A stretch of 50,690 nt of DNA from an uncultured Lachnospiraceae bacterium. Its GTDB lineage: Bacteria; Bacillota; Clostridia; Lachnospirales; Lachnospiraceae. The translations under genes were made by a program, and so were the position numbers. Under the pieces are notes generated by a model, which did no database searches, was not told the origin of the DNA, and worked only from the letters and a program-made list of their open reading frames with translations. Of this stretch, positions 8,901-17,769 are shown in pieces (the stretch's first letter is position 1; every line of letters starts with the position of its first letter). The stretch spans positions 1 through 50,690 of the forward strand of contig CAJUHY010000014.1 in NCBI GenBank assembly GCA_910585895.1. The letters run 5' to 3'.

Positions 8901-10698
8901 GATTGCCAAAGGGGAGGACGGCAGCCTGTCGATGTCCATTACGGACGGTTCGCTTACGCTTCCGACTGCGGCATGCGGCGGAGCGGCAACGATTTCCTGG
9001 GCGTCTTCTAACCAGGATGTGATTGATAATTCCGGGAAGATAACTTTACCGGGGGCAGACGAGCCTGTCGCCGATGTGACTTTAACGGCGACCGTCACCA
9101 TGCAGGGAAAGACATCGGAGGTTATATTCCATTGCTCTGTGTACACCAAACTTGATATTGATACGGCAGATTTACAAGCGGTTATTTCCTCTATAGAGTT
9201 AGTGTTGGCAGGATTAGAGGAAGCAGATTATACAACAACAAGCTGGCAGGAATTGCAGCAGGCATTGGATACAGCAAAGCAGCAGCTTAGGAAGCCTACC
9301 AGTGAAGCGGATGTAGATGCAGCAGCTGCAGAATTACAGGCTAAGAAGAATGCCTTGGTAAGGCGTGGAGACAAGACGGCTTTAAATGACCTGATAGATA
9401 CGGTCAAATTATTGAAACAGGCGGACTATACGGCGGCTAGCTGGGCAGCGCTTCAGACAGCTCTTACAGCGGCGGAGGAAGTTGCCGGGAGTATTGATGT
9501 CTCGCAGATAGAGGTAGATGCGGCAAAAAGCAATCTTGAATCCAAGAAAGCTGCCTTGGTAAAACTTGGGGATAAGACCAATTTAGAGGCGGCAATTGCG
9601 GCAGCAGAAGAGTTGAATGAAGATGATTATTTAGCGGATTCCTGGATATTGCTTCAAGAGACGCTTGCGGCGGTAAGACAGACTGCTGCAGATACGGAGG
9701 CGACCGAGGAGGATGTGAGAGCTGCAGAAGCGTTACTGCAGGAGACGGTGGACGCGCTGGAGAAGATAACCTGTACGGTGACTTTGGAGCCTGATAATGG
9801 TACGGAGGCCATAATCATAACGGTTGCTAATGGAGAGATGGCAGAAGCGCCTCCAATACCAGTGAAAGAAGGTTATACCTTTGAAGGATGGTTTGCAGAG
9901 GGTGAGGAAACCGCATTTGATTTTGATAATACGCCTGTAACAACAGACATTACCTTGAAAGCAAAATGGGAAGAAACGCAAGGAGGAGACAATTCGGGAG
10001 GAGATAACCCAGGAGGAGACAATTTGGGAGGAGATAACCCAGGAGGAGATAATCCGGGAGGAGACAATCCAGGAGGTAACCCAGACGGGGATAATCCAGG
10101 AGGAAGTAACTCAGACGGAGACAAGCCGGCAGGGGATAATCCAGGAGGAGACAATTCAGGAGGAAATAATAAACCAGCTCCTGTTTCTGTCAGCGGTGCA
10201 GTGATAAAGTTGTCTAAGGCAACGCTTACCTATAATGGGAAAGCTCAGAAGCCAGCAGTGACGGTAACGTGTAATGGAAATGTATTATCTGCAGGTCGTG
10301 ACTACGATGTATCATACAGCAACAATAAGAAAGCAGGACAGGGTATGGTAAAGATTGCCGGAAAAGGCAATTATTATGGTCAGAAGACGATAACATTTAC
10401 CATTATGCCGCAGAATAACAAGATTTCTAAGCTTACCAACAAAGCCGGGCGTAAATTGCTGGTAAAGCTCAGCAAGTCCACTAAGAAGACCGGTGCAAAA
10501 GGATACGAAATCTCCTATTCTTTAAAGAAGAACTTTAAGGGCGCAAAGAAGGTTAAGACAACAAAAACTTCTTACACGCTGAAGAATTTAAAACAAGGTA
10601 AGACTTACTATGTCAGAGTTCGCAGCTTTGCCAAAATCGGCAAAAAAATTAAGTATGGAGCATACAGCAAAGTTGTTAAGAAGAAAATTTCCAAGTAA
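5959..10698 (+). pseudogene. Giant PI-PLC surface protein split by an in-frame TAG
   Basis: One frame runs from ATG 5959 (behind AGGAGGA) to 10698, broken only by TAG at 6487-6489 (codon 177). Order: signal peptide ending in ETKAA; PI-PLC X domain with the catalytic-type motifs LPGTHDSGT (His66), RFLDIRL and LVHGT (His112), continuing past the stop as VRKKIVLARRY; an Ig-like domain; a FIVAR helix bundle; two LamG/concanavalin-like domains that are near copies (about 7540-8190 and 8215-8850); a second Ig-like domain; three FIVAR units; an InlB-type repeat; a GGDNP-rich linker; an Ig-like and an Fn3-like C-terminal domain. PI-PLCs cleave phosphatidylinositol or its glycan anchors outside the cell. 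The stop would leave a 176-residue fragment without the second half of the barrel. Because the remaining 1403 codons are clean, the mutation is recent, suppressed, or a sequencing error. Aligned PI-PLCs often have Trp here, which suggests TGG to TAG. Confidence 0.8.
9979..10165 (+). repeat. GGDNP-type linker repeat
   Basis: About twelve tandem units of 12-15 bases encoding GGDN/GGDNP/GGN variants form a flexible spacer between the InlB-type repeat and the C-terminal Ig-like domain of the PI-PLC surface protein. Such repeats change length readily by slippage. Confidence 0.85.
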
Positions 10699-10775
10699 AA
10701 AATGTGCTTTTGTGAATGGTTTGGAAGTGAACAGTAAAGCATTATTATTTGCCGCAGACAGAAAAACAGCCAGCG

Positions 10776-10804
10776 TTGACACAACTAATTTTTCGTGCTA
10801 TTAT
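10776..10804 (+). promoter_or_regulatory. Consensus sigma-A promoter
   Basis: TTGACA at 10776-10781 and TATTAT at 10799-10804 are separated by exactly 17 bp, close to consensus. Transcription should start near 10811, about 134 nt before the deacylase gene, with a terminator-like hairpin in between. Confidence 0.75.
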
Positions 10805-10834
10805 GCTGTTTAGAATCTGACGACTAGTAGAGGA

Positions 10835-10889
10835 GACAAAGACGGAGGAGGGCTGAGGAGTCAGCATTTCTTCCGTTTTGTCATTTTTC
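10835..10889 (+). terminator. Leader terminator or end of a short RNA
   Basis: GACAAA and ACGGAGGA (10835-10849, one bulged G) pair with TCTTCCGTTTTGTC (10869-10882). An inner GCTGA/TCAGC hairpin sits in the loop, and ATTTTTC follows. It lies about 25-70 nt downstream of the promoter at 10776, so it could attenuate the deacylase operon or end a separate RNA of about 75 nt. Confidence 0.6.
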
Positions 10890-10944
10890 GGGGTTTATGC
10901 GGCTATCTATATTGCACCGCTTAAGTCGGATAATGGGAGGGAAG

Positions 10945-11421
10945 ATGGCGAAAGAGAAAGAAATTAAGACCAATGCCATGCGGATTTTGGATAAGAAGAA
11001 AATACCTTACGAGGTACTTCAATATGAGTGCGATGAGTTTATTGATGGAATTCATACTGCCGAGAAGACCGGAGCAGCGCCGGAACAGTCTTTTAAGACG
11101 CTGGTGTTACAGGGCAGGAGCAGACAGTATTATGTGTTCGTGCTTCCGGTTGCGCAGGAAGTACAGTTGAAGGCGGCGGCGAAAGCTGCCGGTGAGAAAT
11201 CCATAGAGATGATTCATGTGAAAGATATTACTGTCATAACTGGATATGTCCGCGGAGGCTGCAGCCCTCTGGGTATGAAAAAGCAGTATCCGGTTTTTCT
11301 GCATAAGGCCGCTTTGGAATATGAGAAAATCTATATCAGCGGCGGCAGGATTGGAACGACTCTTTGCTTATCGGTGCAGGATTTACTTGCAGTTACCGGC
11401 GGCAGAATAGAAGAATTTTAA
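10945..11421 (+). CDS. ybaK: YbaK/EbsC-type aminoacyl-tRNA deacylase
   Basis: A 158-residue single-domain protein of the YbaK family, which hydrolyses Cys-tRNA(Pro) (and in some members related mischarged tRNAs) in the cytoplasm and so protects proline codons. Family marks are the substrate lysine in FKTLVL, the GYVRGGCSPLGMKK motif and the C-terminal ISGGRIG segment. I start at ATG 10945, behind GGGAGGG, because upstream in-frame ATGs lack a ribosome site and would add residues outside the usual length of about 155-160. DegV follows 42 bp later and may be co-transcribed. Confidence 0.92.
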   Translation: MAKEKEIKTNAMRILDKKKIPYEVLQYECDEFIDGIHTAEKTGAAPEQSFKTLVLQGRSRQYYVFVLPVAQEVQLKAAAKAAGEKSIEMIHVKDITVITGYVRGGCSPLGMKKQYPVFLHKAALEYEKIYISGGRIGTTLCLSVQDLLAVTGGRIEEF

Positions 11422-11463
11422 CAATAGGGCGGATGACAAAATTTATTTAAGAAAGGAAAAGAC

Positions 11464-12357
11464 ATGGCGTATCAGATTATAACAGACGGCTCCTGTGACC
11501 TGGGGCAGGAAATTCCCCAGCAAAATGGCATAAAGGTGGTGCCTTTTTATGTGACCTTTGATGGGAGGAATTACAAAAAAGAAATCGAAGAGATTGGCGT
11601 CCGGGAGTTTTATCAGCAAATGGTTGATAACCCTGACAAGTTTCCTAAATCTTCCCTGCCATCAGTGCAGGATTATGTGGAAGCATTTACGCCTTATGCA
11701 AAAGAGGGTAAGGACATTATCTGTTTGTGCATCACTGTTAAATTCAGCGGTTCCTACAATTCCGCACGGACGGCAGCGGCGACTTTGAAAGAAGAATATC
11801 CTGAGGTAAAGATTGAGGTGGTGGATACTACCATTAATACGGTGCTTCAAGGGCTTTTGGTCCTGGAAACAGTGCGGATGCAGAAAGCAGGTCTTTCTTT
11901 TGGTGAGACAGTGGCGGAAATTGAGCGTATCAAATCTACCGGTCGGATTATTTTTACAGTGGGAAATTATGAATATCTAATCCATGGAGGCAGGATTGGC
12001 AAGGTTATGGGAAATGCAGCCTCTACACTGGGCATAAAACCGCTGATAATGCTGCGGGAAGGCGAGATATTCCCTACCGGTATCAGCAGAAGCCGGAAAA
12101 AAGCGTTGAAGCGCCTGATTGAACAGGCCAGGGACCATTTTAAAAAAAGCGGCGAATCACCGGATGATTACCAGATTGTCGTAGGTTACGGCTACGATTA
12201 TGAGGAGGCAGTATCGTTTCGTGATGAGCTGCTGTCTTCTGTACAGACATATTCCGGGGTTGAATCTATTGAGATTTTTCAAATCGGTGCAACTATCGGC
12301 GTCCATACAGGACCCTACCCGATTGGTCTGGGACTGATACGAAAATACGATAAATAA
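11464..12357 (+). CDS. DegV-family fatty-acid-binding protein
   Basis: A 297-residue protein with the DegV fold. It opens with the family motif ITDGSCDL, followed by VVPFYVTFDG, SLPSVQDYVEAF, a central ITVKFSGSYNSA motif and the GGRIGKVMGNAASTLGIKPLI segment. These proteins bind one fatty-acid chain in the cytoplasm. Homologues called FakB present it to the kinase FakA, but no kinase gene is here, so the partner is uncertain. AAGAAAGGAAAAGAC precedes the ATG. Length is normal for the family (about 280-300). Confidence 0.93.
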   Translation: MAYQIITDGSCDLGQEIPQQNGIKVVPFYVTFDGRNYKKEIEEIGVREFYQQMVDNPDKFPKSSLPSVQDYVEAFTPYAKEGKDIICLCITVKFSGSYNSARTAAATLKEEYPEVKIEVVDTTINTVLQGLLVLETVRMQKAGLSFGETVAEIERIKSTGRIIFTVGNYEYLIHGGRIGKVMGNAASTLGIKPLIMLREGEIFPTGISRSRKKALKRLIEQARDHFKKSGESPDDYQIVVGYGYDYEEAVSFRDELLSSVQTYSGVESIEIFQIGATIGVHTGPYPIGLGLIRKYDK

Positions 12358-12416
12358 TAAAATTCACATAAATGACATAAGATTTTGCGCACAGAGCGTG
12401 CAAATGGGAGGAGACC

Positions 12417-13772
12417 ATGCAGATTATCATAGTAGGCTGCGGAAATGTGGGAGCAACCCTGACCGAGCAGTTAAGTAAGGAAGGTCATAATATTACGGTG
12501 ATAGATGTGGATGGAAATGCCGTGGAAAAGGTGGCGAACCAGTATGATGTCATGGGCATTGTGGGAAATGGAGCCAGTTTGGCGGTGCAGAATGAGGCGG
12601 GAATTGAAGATGCAGATTTGATGATTGCAGTGACCACCTCAGATGAACTGAATCTGCTTTGCTGCCTGATTGCTAAAAAGGCTGGAGATTGCAAGACCAT
12701 TGCCAGGGTAAGGAATCCTGTGTATAACAAGGAGATTGCTTTTATCAAGGGTGAACTTGGGCTGTCCATGGTTATCAACCCGGAATATGCGGCGGCATGT
12801 GAGATTTCCAGACTCTTAAAATTCCCTTCTGCAATTAAGGTGGATATTTTTGCCAAGGGCAGGGTAGAACTTCTGAAATGTAAATTAGGCGAAGGTTCCG
12901 TGCTTCACGGTCGCCCGCTTACCTATATTTCAGGAGGTCTGGGCTGCGAAGTGCTGATTTGTGCAGTGGAGCGCGGGGAAGAGGTATTTATTCCCGACGG
13001 AAGTTTTGAACTTCGGGAAAAAGATATCATTACCGTGGTGGCTTCATCGAGGAATGCCAATGAATTTTTCCGTAAAATCGGCATGACAATGAACCGTATT
13101 AAGAGCTGTATCATTGTGGGGGGCGGTGAGACCACCTATTATCTGGCGAAACAGCTTCTTCCTATGGGAGTCGGCATCAAAATTATTGAGCAGAGCAAAG
13201 AACGCTGTAATGAGCTCAGTGAGCTTCTGCCGCAGGCCATGATTATTCATGGGGATGGAACTGACCGCAATCTTCTGGACGAGGAGGGGCTTCCGCGCAT
13301 TCATGCTTTTGTGTCCTGGACGAGTCTGGATGAAGAGAACATTATGCTCAGCCTTTATGCAAAAAGCGTTTCCAAGGCGAAGACCATCACCAAGGTCCAC
13401 CGGATTTCTTATGATGAAATAATAGATAGCCTGGATTTGGGGAGTGTACTTTACCCCAAAAATATTACGGCGGAATATATTCTCCAATATGTGCGCGCCA
13501 TGCAGAATTCTATCGGCAGTAATGTGGAGACGTTATACCGGCTGATTGAGAATAAAGTGGAAGCCCTGGAATTCAGGGTAAATGAGCAGTCTGAACTGGT
13601 AGGCGTTCCGTTGAAGGAACTGCGCCTGAAGGACAATCTCCTGATTGCCTGCATTAACCGCAAAGGTATTATTATTACGCCGGGCGGACAAGATTCTATC
13701 ATGCTTGGGGATACTGTGGTGGTAGTTACCACCAATCAGGGATTTCATGATTTAAAGGATATTTTACGGTAA
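12417..13772 (+). CDS. trkA: Trk potassium uptake regulator TrkA
   Basis: A 451-residue peripheral membrane protein that gates potassium uptake by binding NAD(H) or nucleotides. It contains two tandem RCK units. Each N-terminal half has a Rossmann nucleotide-binding motif: IVGCGNVGATL at residues 4-14, and IVGGGETTYYLAKQL near residue 230. Each is followed by an RCK_C domain (for example FEL..KDIITVVAS and SELVGVPLKELRL). GGGAGGAG precedes the ATG. The channel gene trkH begins 22 bp downstream, giving a complete two-gene uptake system. Confidence 0.95.
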   Translation: MQIIIVGCGNVGATLTEQLSKEGHNITVIDVDGNAVEKVANQYDVMGIVGNGASLAVQNEAGIEDADLMIAVTTSDELNLLCCLIAKKAGDCKTIARVRNPVYNKEIAFIKGELGLSMVINPEYAAACEISRLLKFPSAIKVDIFAKGRVELLKCKLGEGSVLHGRPLTYISGGLGCEVLICAVERGEEVFIPDGSFELREKDIITVVASSRNANEFFRKIGMTMNRIKSCIIVGGGETTYYLAKQLLPMGVGIKIIEQSKERCNELSELLPQAMIIHGDGTDRNLLDEEGLPRIHAFVSWTSLDEENIMLSLYAKSVSKAKTITKVHRISYDEIIDSLDLGSVLYPKNITAEYILQYVRAMQNSIGSNVETLYRLIENKVEALEFRVNEQSELVGVPLKELRLKDNLLIACINRKGIIITPGGQDSIMLGDTVVVVTTNQGFHDLKDILR

Positions 13773-13794
13773 TGAAGAAAGAGGAAAAAGCGCT

Positions 13795-15234
13795 ATGAAT
13801 TATTCGATTATCAGATATATTCTCTGTCGTGTCCTGGAGTTTCAGGCAATGTTTCTGGCGTTGCCTTGCCTTGCGGCGCTTATTTATGGTGAAAAGGAGG
13901 GCTGGGCGTATCTCCTTGTACTGGTTTCCTGTCTGCTGCTGGGGGGGCTTGGAAAGCTAAAAAAACCCAAGAGCACAGTATTTTATGCGAGGGAAGGGTT
14001 TGTGGCAGTGTCTTTGAGTTGGATACTTTTGAGTGTCACGGGAGCGCTGCCCCTGTTTTTGTCGGGAGAGTTTGCCAGTTATACAGATGCGCTGTTTGAG
14101 ACTATTTCTGGCTTAACCACTACGGGTGCCAGCATCCTTTCGGATGTTGAAGCCTTGTCTAAGTGCAACTTGTTCTGGCGCAGTTTCACCCACTGGATTG
14201 GCGGTATGGGTGTGCTGGTGCTGATTCTGGCGATTCTTCCGCTGGCTGGCGGTTATAATATGCACCTGATGCGTGCGGAGAGCCCGGGACCGACGGTCGG
14301 CAAGCTGGTGCCGCGGGTCCGTCATACGGCGCGTATTTTGTATGAAATGTATATTTTTCTGACTGTTATTCAGATAATTTTACTGTTGATTACCGGCATG
14401 TCTCTTTTTGAGGCGATGACGCTGTCTTTTGGTACGGCGGGCACGGGAGGATTCGGTGTGCTTAACAGCAGCATTGGCAGCTACTCTGTTGTTTCCCAGG
14501 CTGTGATAACGATTTTCATGATATTGTTTGGCGTGAATTTTAATGTGTATTACCTGATTCGGGCGCGCAAACCTATGCAGGCGTTCAAACATGAGGAAAT
14601 GCGCTATTATCTGGGCATTATTCTGGTGGCAATTTTACTGATTACGGTCAATATACGCGGCAGTTTCCAATCCTTGTTTGAGGCTTTCCATCATGCGGCG
14701 TTCCAGGTGGCATCAATTATTACTACCACCGGATATTCCACTGCGGATTTTAATTTGTGGCCGCAGTTTTCCAAAACGATATTGGTAATTCTCATGTTTA
14801 TAGGGGCATGTGCCGGCAGCACAGGCGGAGGCATTAAGGTTTCCCGCGTGATTATTATGCTGAAAATGGTCAAAAATGAACTGTCCCATCTGATTCATCC
14901 CAAGCGTGTGCGGCAGGTGACATGTGAGAATCGTGTGGTGAACAAGGAAATTCTGCGTTCTATCTCTGTATTTTTTATTGCATATATCATGATTTTTGGA
15001 GTTTCCGCACTGTTGATTTCCTTGGACAACCTGGATTTTACCACGAATTTTACTGCGGTGGCAGCGACTTTGAACAATATCGGTCCTGGATTAAATGAGG
15101 TAGGACCAGCCAGCAATTTTGCTGTGTATTCCCAGCCGGCAAAATTTGTATTGATGTTTGATATGCTTGCAGGACGGCTGGAACTATTTCCGCTGCTGCT
15201 GCTGTTTACGCCTTATACCTGGAAACGTTCTTAA
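13795..15234 (+). CDS. trkH: Trk potassium channel subunit TrkH
   Basis: A 479-residue integral membrane protein made of four M-P-M repeats. The four pore-loop segments that form the potassium filter are visible: ISGLTTTGASIL, GTAGTGGFGVL, ITTTGYSTADF and LNNIGPGLNEVG. The GACAGSTGGGIKVSR stretch, conserved in TrkH, is also present. It forms the pore regulated by the TrkA product encoded directly upstream. Length and topology (about 10-12 membrane segments) are normal. Confidence 0.95.
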   Translation: MNYSIIRYILCRVLEFQAMFLALPCLAALIYGEKEGWAYLLVLVSCLLLGGLGKLKKPKSTVFYAREGFVAVSLSWILLSVTGALPLFLSGEFASYTDALFETISGLTTTGASILSDVEALSKCNLFWRSFTHWIGGMGVLVLILAILPLAGGYNMHLMRAESPGPTVGKLVPRVRHTARILYEMYIFLTVIQIILLLITGMSLFEAMTLSFGTAGTGGFGVLNSSIGSYSVVSQAVITIFMILFGVNFNVYYLIRARKPMQAFKHEEMRYYLGIILVAILLITVNIRGSFQSLFEAFHHAAFQVASIITTTGYSTADFNLWPQFSKTILVILMFIGACAGSTGGGIKVSRVIIMLKMVKNELSHLIHPKRVRQVTCENRVVNKEILRSISVFFIAYIMIFGVSALLISLDNLDFTTNFTAVAATLNNIGPGLNEVGPASNFAVYSQPAKFVLMFDMLAGRLELFPLLLLFTPYTWKRS

Positions 15235-15246
15235 TGAAAAATTATT

Positions 15247-15333
15247 ATGCGCCGCATAGAATGGTGTATTTTAGCAGGAAGAGATGTTATGCGCCAGATG
15301 AAATGGTGCATTTTAGGGAGAGATGTTATGCGT
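15247..15333 (+). repeat. Tandem repeat of a translation start region
   Basis: Two imperfect units of 42 and 39 bases (15247-15288, 15289-15327) precede the gene at 15328. Each unit begins with ATGCG(C/T)C and ends with a purine-rich site (AGGAAGAG or AGGGAGAG) followed by GATGTT and the next ATG. All three ATGs are in one frame, so the repeats multiply the start region rather than disrupt the gene. Confidence 0.75.
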
Positions 15334-15558
15334 CAGATGGAATTTAAGATGGAGCGCACCGGATTGCTGAAAGAAGGGGATGTGCTTCCGGTGACGGAAG
15401 GGAAGCTTCCAACTTCCTATTACTATACCCTCGGCAAAGCATATGCCATGTCGTCGAATTATACCTTTGCCGAGAGGCTGAAATCGAAAGAGGGAAGGGT
15501 GACGGAGATTAAGGAGACGCCCAAGGGGTTTTTTGTGACCGTAGAGTTTGAGGAGTGA
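15328..15558 (+). CDS. Small protein, unknown function
   Basis: A 76-residue, probably cytoplasmic protein if the third of three repeated starts is used; starts at 15289 or 15247 would give 89 or 103 residues. Its core reads like a single small domain (TGLLKEGDVLPVTEGKLP, then a Tyr-rich segment, then a beta-hairpin ending in VTVEFEE). It follows trkH by about 90 bp and was probably once next to the TM1266-type gene before the restriction-modification genes inserted. No named family is recognised. The coding call rests on base use, the start region and context. Confidence 0.65.
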   Translation: MRQMEFKMERTGLLKEGDVLPVTEGKLPTSYYYTLGKAYAMSSNYTFAERLKSKEGRVTEIKETPKGFFVTVEFEE

Positions 15559-15673
15559 AAGGGGATAATAGGAATTGGTTTTATAAAATGATGAAGAAAA
15601 TAAAAAAATATGATAAAATAAGTAAGTATTTAAATTGTATAGCAAAATTTATTGATATTGAGAAGGGATAATT

Positions 15674-16597
15674 ATGGTTCAAAAAGTATATGTGCCACCA
15701 ATAAAAATTCAAGGTATAAAAACGAAGTTAGTTAATATGATTTCAGAAGCAGTGTATACAGATAACATTGGTGTATGGTATGAGCCGTTTATGGGGTCTG
15801 GGGTTGTAGGGCTGAATTTAGCACCAAAGCGTGCTGTATTTGCGGATATAAATCCATTTGTTATTGCATTGTATAATGCCATAAAAACAGGAGAAATAAA
15901 TTCTTATATTGTTCGTAATTACTTAGAAAAGGAAGGGCAACTGCTTTCGGAAAAAGATGAGAAACATTATTATTATATTAGACAAAGATTTAATGAGGAA
16001 CATAATCCTTTAGATTTTCTCTTTTTAAATAGAAGTTGTTTTAATGGTATGATACGATTTAATAAAAACTATAAGTTTAATGTGCCTTATGGGCACAAAC
16101 CTGAGAGGTTTTCTAAGGCATATGTTACGAAGATTGTTAATCAAGTTAAACGGTTAGAAAATATATTTCCAGAAAAGGATTGGGAATTTAAATGTCAATC
16201 ATTTGTAGATACAATTCAAGAAGCAACTAAATCAGATTTTATATATTGTGACCCACCGTACATAGGGAGACATGTAGATTATTATGACAGTTGGGATGAA
16301 GAGAATGAAATAAGGTTAAAGGAGGCGTTAGAGGCTTCGGGAGCAAAATTTATGTTATCTACATGGGATAAAAATAAGTATAGAAAAAATGAATATATTG
16401 AAACAGTGTGGAGGAATTGTTATAAAATAAATTGTGAACATTTCTACCATATAGGAGCGAAAGAGAAAAACCGTAATTCAATGATAGAAGCACTATTAAT
16501 GAATTATAATCCGTCAACTATAAGACGTGAAAAGGGAACTGAATATGAACAATTGTCATTAATATTATCGGAGTTAAAAGTGCAGGCAATAGGATAA
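15674..16597 (+). CDS. DNA adenine methyltransferase, M.EcoRV-like
   Basis: A 307-residue m6A methyltransferase that should protect GATATC sites against the neighbouring endonuclease. It has the AdoMet motif PFMGSG (residues 38-43) and the catalytic DPPY (193-196). From memory of M.EcoRV it matches along the whole length: the N-terminal VPPIK.QGIKTKLV, LDFLFLNRSCFNGMIRFN, DPPYIGRHVDY and the HFYH.GA.EKNR segment. M.EcoRV methylates the first adenine of GATATC. AGAAGGGAT is the ribosome site. Base composition is much more AT-rich than neighbouring genes, a sign of transfer. No controller (C) gene is present. Confidence 0.93.
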   Translation: MVQKVYVPPIKIQGIKTKLVNMISEAVYTDNIGVWYEPFMGSGVVGLNLAPKRAVFADINPFVIALYNAIKTGEINSYIVRNYLEKEGQLLSEKDEKHYYYIRQRFNEEHNPLDFLFLNRSCFNGMIRFNKNYKFNVPYGHKPERFSKAYVTKIVNQVKRLENIFPEKDWEFKCQSFVDTIQEATKSDFIYCDPPYIGRHVDYYDSWDEENEIRLKEALEASGAKFMLSTWDKNKYRKNEYIETVWRNCYKINCEHFYHIGAKEKNRNSMIEALLMNYNPSTIRREKGTEYEQLSLILSELKVQAIG

Positions 16598-16616
16598 GTT
16601 GTAAGTGGGGTATAGG

Positions 16617-17438
16617 ATGGAATTTGACTTTATAAAAGTATTTCATGATAAAATTATGAATGAAAAAATTAGCTGGGAGATAAGTGGTTTGGTCACTCCC
16701 GATGGTAAAATAATCTCTCTTGGCAATGATTCTAAGCTGATAGGTCGAATATTTGAACTTATATCATATAATGTATTGCAGAGAATAGCAGATGAAAATG
16801 GTTTTATTTTTAAAGCAGCTGAACAGCAAACAGTGTATCCGGATTTTACGTTAATGAAGAGCATTAGTGACACGCAAAAAATAGCTATTGATATAAAAAC
16901 TACTTATAAAACGTATAAAAAGAATGGGGAACTTTCTAGTTATGGTTTTACACTAGGTTCATATGGTTCGTTTTTAAGAAATGAAACAAAAAATATAATG
17001 TTTCCGTATAGTCAATACGGCAAGCATTATGTTATTGGATTTATTTATGAAAGAAATGAAAATCTTAATGAGGGACAAATTTATACAATTGAACAGATAA
17101 AACAATTACCGCTGCCTTATAAAAATGTAGAAGTTTTCGTTCAGGAGAAATATAAAATTTCAGGTGAAAAGCCTGGAAGTGGTAATACAGAAAATATAGG
17201 TTCGTATAAGACGTGTAATATGGATTATCTTATAAATGGTGAAGGTCCATTTTCAACATTAGGTATATCTGTTTTTGAACAGTATTGGGCTGGGTACCCA
17301 AAGTATAGAGCAGTAACCCAGAATTATACATCATTGGATGAATACTTTACATACTGTGAAAAAAAAGGACAGGATGTTGATGAATTAAGAAGAAAATATA
17401 TGTATTGGCGGAAGATACATGAAAGTGAAAAGAAATAA
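16617..17438 (+). CDS. Type II restriction endonuclease, EcoRV-like
   Basis: A 273-residue endonuclease (EcoRV has 245). It carries Glu47, Asp76 in YPDF and Asp92-Ile-Lys94 in IAIDIKTTY, each offset by two from Glu45, Asp74, Asp90 and Lys92 of EcoRV, so the metal site looks intact. The recognition loop GSGNTENIGS corresponds to GSGNTTNIGS of EcoRV, and FTLGSYGSFLRN.TKNI is also shared, so cutting of GATATC is the natural prediction. I start at ATG 16617; an in-frame GTG at 16605 is possible. It lies 19 bp after the methylase on the same strand and shares its AT-rich composition. Confidence 0.93.
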   Translation: MEFDFIKVFHDKIMNEKISWEISGLVTPDGKIISLGNDSKLIGRIFELISYNVLQRIADENGFIFKAAEQQTVYPDFTLMKSISDTQKIAIDIKTTYKTYKKNGELSSYGFTLGSYGSFLRNETKNIMFPYSQYGKHYVIGFIYERNENLNEGQIYTIEQIKQLPLPYKNVEVFVQEKYKISGEKPGSGNTENIGSYKTCNMDYLINGEGPFSTLGISVFEQYWAGYPKYRAVTQNYTSLDEYFTYCEKKGQDVDELRRKYMYWRKIHESEKK

Positions 17439-17439
17439 T

Positions 17440-17685
17440 ATGGAATCTAGAGTGGCAATTATAGGAATCATTGTGGAGGAGGAATCTTCGGTCGAGGAAC
17501 TGAATCAGATTCTCCATGAATATGGCAGTTATATTATTGGCAGAATGGGTATCCCCTATCCCAAAAAGGATATCAATATCATCAGTATTGCGGTAGATGC
17601 GCCGCAGAACATGATAAGCGCGCTTTCCGGCAAATTAGGGAGCCTGCAGGGAATCAGCAGCAAGGCGGCATACTCTAAAGTGTAG
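17440..17685 (+). CDS. TM1266-type hydrogenase-associated regulator
   Basis: An 81-residue ACT/NikR-C-like small protein of the TM1266 family, named as a putative regulator of the iron-only hydrogenase system. Marks are RVAIIGIIVE at the start, the middle motif YIIGRMGIPYPKKDINIISIAVDAP, split here as GRMGIPYPKKD and IISIAVDAP, and GKLGSLQGI near the end. The next gene is hydF, which agrees. ATG 17440 is one base after the endonuclease stop and lacks a ribosome site of its own; the likely original site AAAGGGG survives at 15558-15564, on the other side of the inserted genes. An alternative start is 17419. Confidence 0.85.
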   Translation: MESRVAIIGIIVEEESSVEELNQILHEYGSYIIGRMGIPYPKKDINIISIAVDAPQNMISALSGKLGSLQGISSKAAYSKV

Positions 17686-17769
17686 CAGAGTGGTATGATT
17701 GCCAGAGACAGGAACGCAAGCTTATCAAACGTATTGGCAATTAATTTCTATGTATAAGGAGGAAGCAGC

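Noticed and set aside
9873..10154. Minus-strand proline/serine-rich frame of 93 codons
   Set aside because: It is the complement of the GGDNP linker repeat and has no start region.
10021..10165. Short repeats as a CRISPR array
   Set aside because: They are in-frame coding repeats of 12-15 bases with no spacers and no cas genes nearby. No CRISPR array was seen anywhere in the window.
6541..10698. A separate gene starting at TTG 6541
   Set aside because: It has no ribosome site, is in the same frame as the gene at 5959, and begins in the middle of the PI-PLC fold. One interrupted gene explains it better.
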